NCBI GenBank assembly: GCA_963920765.1
Contig: OY987246.1
Coordinates: 22,763,167 to 22,827,166, forward strand
Length of the DNA stretch: 64,000 bases
Direction: 5' to 3'
From: Ulota crispa
Lineage: Eukaryota > Streptophyta > Bryopsida > Orthotrichales > Orthotrichaceae
Positions 60,981-64,000 of this stretch are shown piece after piece. A program made the position numbers and the translations under genes. The first letter of the stretch is position 1. Each line of letters opens with the position of its first letter. The notes beneath the pieces are model-generated. The model was not told the origin of the DNA. It did not search any database and worked only from the letters and a program-made list of their open reading frames with translations.

Positions 60981-61185
60981 AAATTTGCAATCAGATATGA
61001 AAAAAGACCAATTTTCTAGCATTTTTACTCTTTGCCATAAAAGTGACAGTTTTGAGTGTCTTTTGACAAAATAAAGGCCCAAGGACTTTAGGGGTTAAAA
61101 TGGTCGGGTATGGGTGTGTCTACCTTATATTGGCAATACTCGGTGCTTGTTTGTGAAAAACGGGTACAAAATATGAGCTGAGTTT

Positions 61186-61513
61186 AGGGGGCTTCAAACT
61201 TAAAAAATTTCAGGTGACTCACGTTGCGATTCACCTTTGTGAATTTAGTAGTGAATTGTGACGTGACTCACCTCTGGACTTCACTCCTAACGTGATTCAC
61301 ATGAGGAGTGAATTTCAGAAACTCACATTCGTGGCTTCTCGGGGCTCATGCACTTGCGTCCTCAAACCCCAAAATTTCTTTTGCAGAACTTCCGCAAACT
61401 CACAGATGTCTCAGACTTTGCGTGTGTGAGGGAACAAAAACAATTCACTGGTGAGCGAAGATCTTGTGAGGTGAGAAGTTTGAAGACCAGATTTTATGTT
61501 TGAAGCCCCCTAT
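61186..61513. mobile_element. GGGGGCTTCAAAC element, copy 2
   Basis: The left end GGGGGCTTCAAACTTAAAA mirrors the right end TTTTATGTTTGAAGCCCCC. The interior holds GTGACTCACC/GGAGTGAA words, as in 57449-57880. About 328 bp. Confidence 0.75.
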
Positions 61514-61942
61514 TCCTCCTCCACAAACGCTGGTCGTGATGATCGATCGAGTCCACTCCACTGTTGGATCTCTGATTTCAGTCGCAGCGTTGTGACCGGT
61601 CGCACCTGAGGCGCTTCGCAAAGCAAATCCCATTCCGTTATAAAATTGTGAATAATTTCTAGGCAGAATTTTTCTTTGGCACTTCCGTTGCGATGATCGA
61701 GTGATCCGGTATTCCCTGACCAGTGTTCCAGACTTCCAGGGGAGTATCCAAAGAGACAACACTGCAAAAAAGAGGAAACCATTGCCCGAAAAGTCAAACT
61801 TCCAAATTCTTAATCCTATATACCGAGCAAATTTTCATGCTGCCGCGGTATCTTCAAAATTCAGAAATGACAAACAAATTTGCAGTGTAAAATTGTTTGT
61901 TGTTTCTTGCTTTTCCGATTTTGGGCCACCATGGAAGTTGCT

Positions 61943-62869
61943 TTAACCCTTAAAGGATCATGCCTTTTTTTCTGCCAAAACCACTAAAAATGGTCACTTT
62001 TAGAAGGTTTAGAAAAAAGGATTTTATGATTTGTTTTTGGGAAATCCGATTGTAGGATCTTGTCCCAAACTAAAAGAGGTACTTGTGGGAAAAGAATCAG
62101 CTCATTCCAAATGGAGTGAGATATTTACATCTAAAGTGAAAAAAAAAGTTTTCTTCCATGCTGCCCAAAAATTTCAAAAGCCTTTGACCACTCTCACAAC
62201 AAAAAAATTGCTCCACCCAATGTTACGCTTTATTTTTTCCATGTAGGAGATCAAGTAAAGTATGTGTGGGAGAAATTTCAAATTGATTAGAATTTTGCAA
62301 GACATGGGAAAAAATAGTAACTAAAAAGAAGTAGAGAATGAGTCAAATCACTAAATTGTTAAGAATTTAATTATGGAAATGAAAAATGCTAATTCCAATG
62401 GTGATAATGAAAAAACAATCTACTTCCTTTGATTTTTTTTTTTTCCAAAATATTGAAAAGTGAGTAAAACAAAGGACTTCAAAGTTTATTTTAGAGTAGA
62501 GATTCCATAATTGTCCGTAAACAAAAACATCTCATAACTTTCATGTCTTTGATTGAAATTGAATGATTCAAAGCTTTTCATGAATAAAAAAATATAAAGA
62601 ACAATTTCCAATTTATATTTTTTTAAAAAGTAAATTTAAAAAAAGTTTTTGGGCTACCTGGATAGGCAATCCTTCCCAAATTTTCATAACTTCATGCATA
62701 ACTTCTTCATCAAATGCCAGATTCAAGAAATAATTAGATGCCCACGTAGATCTTTGGATTCCCCACCTTCAATAAAAGTTTCGGAAAATCACACATAGTA
62801 GTTTAGCCATACGTACATGCCCAAAGTTCAACCTGTCCCTCGAAGGGACAATGGTCCTTTAGGGGTTAA
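61943..62869 (-). mobile_element. element C, reverse-strand copy
   Basis: Begins TTAACCCTTAAAGGATCATG and ends AATGGTCCTTTAGGGGTTAA, 927 bp. In reverse orientation it follows 53353-54306 throughout, with shared text such as AGTAGTTTAGCCATACGTAC, so it belongs to the same subfamily. Confidence 0.85.
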
Positions 62870-63191
62870 ATGAGTGCAAATTTTAATTTAATATAATATT
62901 TACTAATTAGGAGAAAAATCTAATTTTGAGACTTCTGAAATTTGAGTCATTGAACAATGTTCACTAAATATTCTTTCAAGAATGTAAAAACCCAGAAGTC
63001 TCAAAATTTTATTTTTCCCCAAATTAACAAATATTGCGTTATTTTCAATTTGACATGCCTAATGCAGTTGAAAAGTTCTCAAACTTGTTTCATTGTGTAT
63101 ATTTATTATTTTCCAAGAATAAGGATTGTGAAAAATTCATGGAAAATCCAAAATGCGCTTGATAAAATTTGATAACTTCCCCTTTTGTGTT

Positions 63192-64000
63192 TTAACCCCT
63201 AAAGCCTTGGGGCCTTTACTTTGTCAAAAGACACTCAAAACTGTCACTTCTATGACAAAGAATAAAAATGTTTGATAATTTGGTCTTTTTTCATATCTGA
63301 CTGCAAAATCTTGTACAAGACTGGTATAAGAATGTGGAAAAAAGAGTTCAAAAACTTAAATCACACATATTGCAAGATATTTGCGTTTAAAGTGTAAAAC
63401 ACAAGCTTTTTGCATGATTAGATTATTTGACTTTGGACTTTTTTAACTTAAAATTTTTGCACCGTAGATTTTGTTACTTTGTTTTTTTGTGGCGGGAAGT
63501 TGAGATGGGAATCTTCCAAAAACAATCAAAACAAAAAATACTTAATTTTCACTCTTTGAAAAAAAGTTAGGTAGAAGAAGGTATGAGATTGAACAAAAAC
63601 TTAAATTGTTAATAACCGTGCAATGGAATTGAAACGCAATAATCCCAATAGTGGGATTGTTCTAGAAAGCAATCTTCACCCTATCCAACAACTTTCTTTT
63701 GAAAAAATGTTAAACTTGCATTCAAAAATAAAGTTTGTAAGTTATTTTTTCAAGAAGATGCTTGAATTGCCCAATAAACAAGATTGTCCATAATTTTCTC
63801 ATAACTAGTCCAAATGTAATGGATCAAAGCTTCAGATATAGAAAAAACTATAACCTATGAGAAAAAATAAATAAACTTTTTTTGAAGTTTATATAAAAAA
63901 AATTGCTACTTGGACTCCCTAAGTTTTTGCATGTTTTGGCATGACATTTGCTCCATGACATTGATTGGAACAAAAATTATATTCCCCAAAAGGTAATGTG
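63192..64000 (-). mobile_element. element C, reverse copy cut by window end
   Basis: Begins TTAACCCCTAAAGCCTTGG and matches the interrupted copy at 58289-61098 in reverse, without the two insertions. It serves as the empty-site reference for both. It continues beyond position 64000. Confidence 0.85.

Larger units (their letters stand above)
58289..61098 (+). mobile_element. element C, copy interrupted twice
   Basis: Host parts 58289-59020, about 59964-60042 and about 60980-61098 add up to about 0.93 kb and align in order with the reverse-strand copy that starts at 63192. The first gap holds a ~940-bp insertion and the second a ~935-bp palindrome. The right end is GGACTTTAGGGGTTAA. Confidence 0.85.
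46235..64000. other. transposon-dense gene-poor region
   Basis: Upstream of the tubulin start, a short GC-richer zone (about 46490-46620) may belong to its promoter. Beyond that, nearly everything that can be recognised is a short non-autonomous inverted-repeat element, often nested; these are listed separately. Between them (for example 49347-50118, 50535-51230, 52744-53261, 56277-56505, 57881-58288) only AT-rich sequence with chance frames is seen. No complete gene is supported. Confidence 0.55.

Noticed and set aside
60046..60982. Two identical ~80-residue proteins on opposite strands
   Set aside because: They arise from the identical arms of a palindromic mobile element; no start context, domain or splice support.

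Overview
This is a nuclear window from a streptophyte, either a land plant or a close green-algal relative. The evidence is four intron-rich genes with plant-type products, plant cell-cycle promoter motifs (MSA and E2F), and plant telomere-type AAACCCTAA boxes. The gene-free DNA is AT-rich and crowded with short inverted-repeat transposons. The divergent acetyltransferase-like gene and the repeat-swollen introns fit a non-seed lineage, but that placement is inference.

Layout: (1) 1-4570 is gene-poor, with small inverted-repeat elements. (2) 4800-14318 (+) holds DNA topoisomerase II (TOP2): an ATG-free leader built partly of repeated segments, then 23 coding exons giving 1445 aa. (3) 17590-24365 (+) holds CDC20, the APC/C activator: 7 coding exons, 478 aa, with two MSA boxes upstream. 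(4) 26209-30814 (-) holds a TBL/PMR5-type PC-esterase (6 exons, 429 aa), convergent with CDC20. (5) 32788-37631 is a small MITE split by a 4.5-kb Mutator-like element with about 0.5-kb inverted ends and a 9-bp target duplication. (6) 42251-46234 (-) holds an alpha-tubulin (5 exons, exactly 450 aa) whose GTPase-activating Glu254 is replaced by Asn. (7) 46235-64000 is a transposon graveyard with nested insertions, two very long palindromes and a 22-bp satellite of telo-boxes.

Functionally, TOP2 (chromosome decatenation), CDC20 (anaphase trigger) and alpha-tubulin (spindle or other microtubules) all act in mitosis. The first two carry G2/M or S-phase promoter motifs. The TBL-like gene belongs to cell-wall polysaccharide acetylation.

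Exon chains were assembled by hand from splice sites, reading-frame phase and protein-family similarity. All four coding chains close in frame. Mobile-element limits come from visible terminal inverted repeats and comparison between copies, so most are accurate to within a few bases to tens of bases. No tRNA, rRNA or CRISPR was seen.
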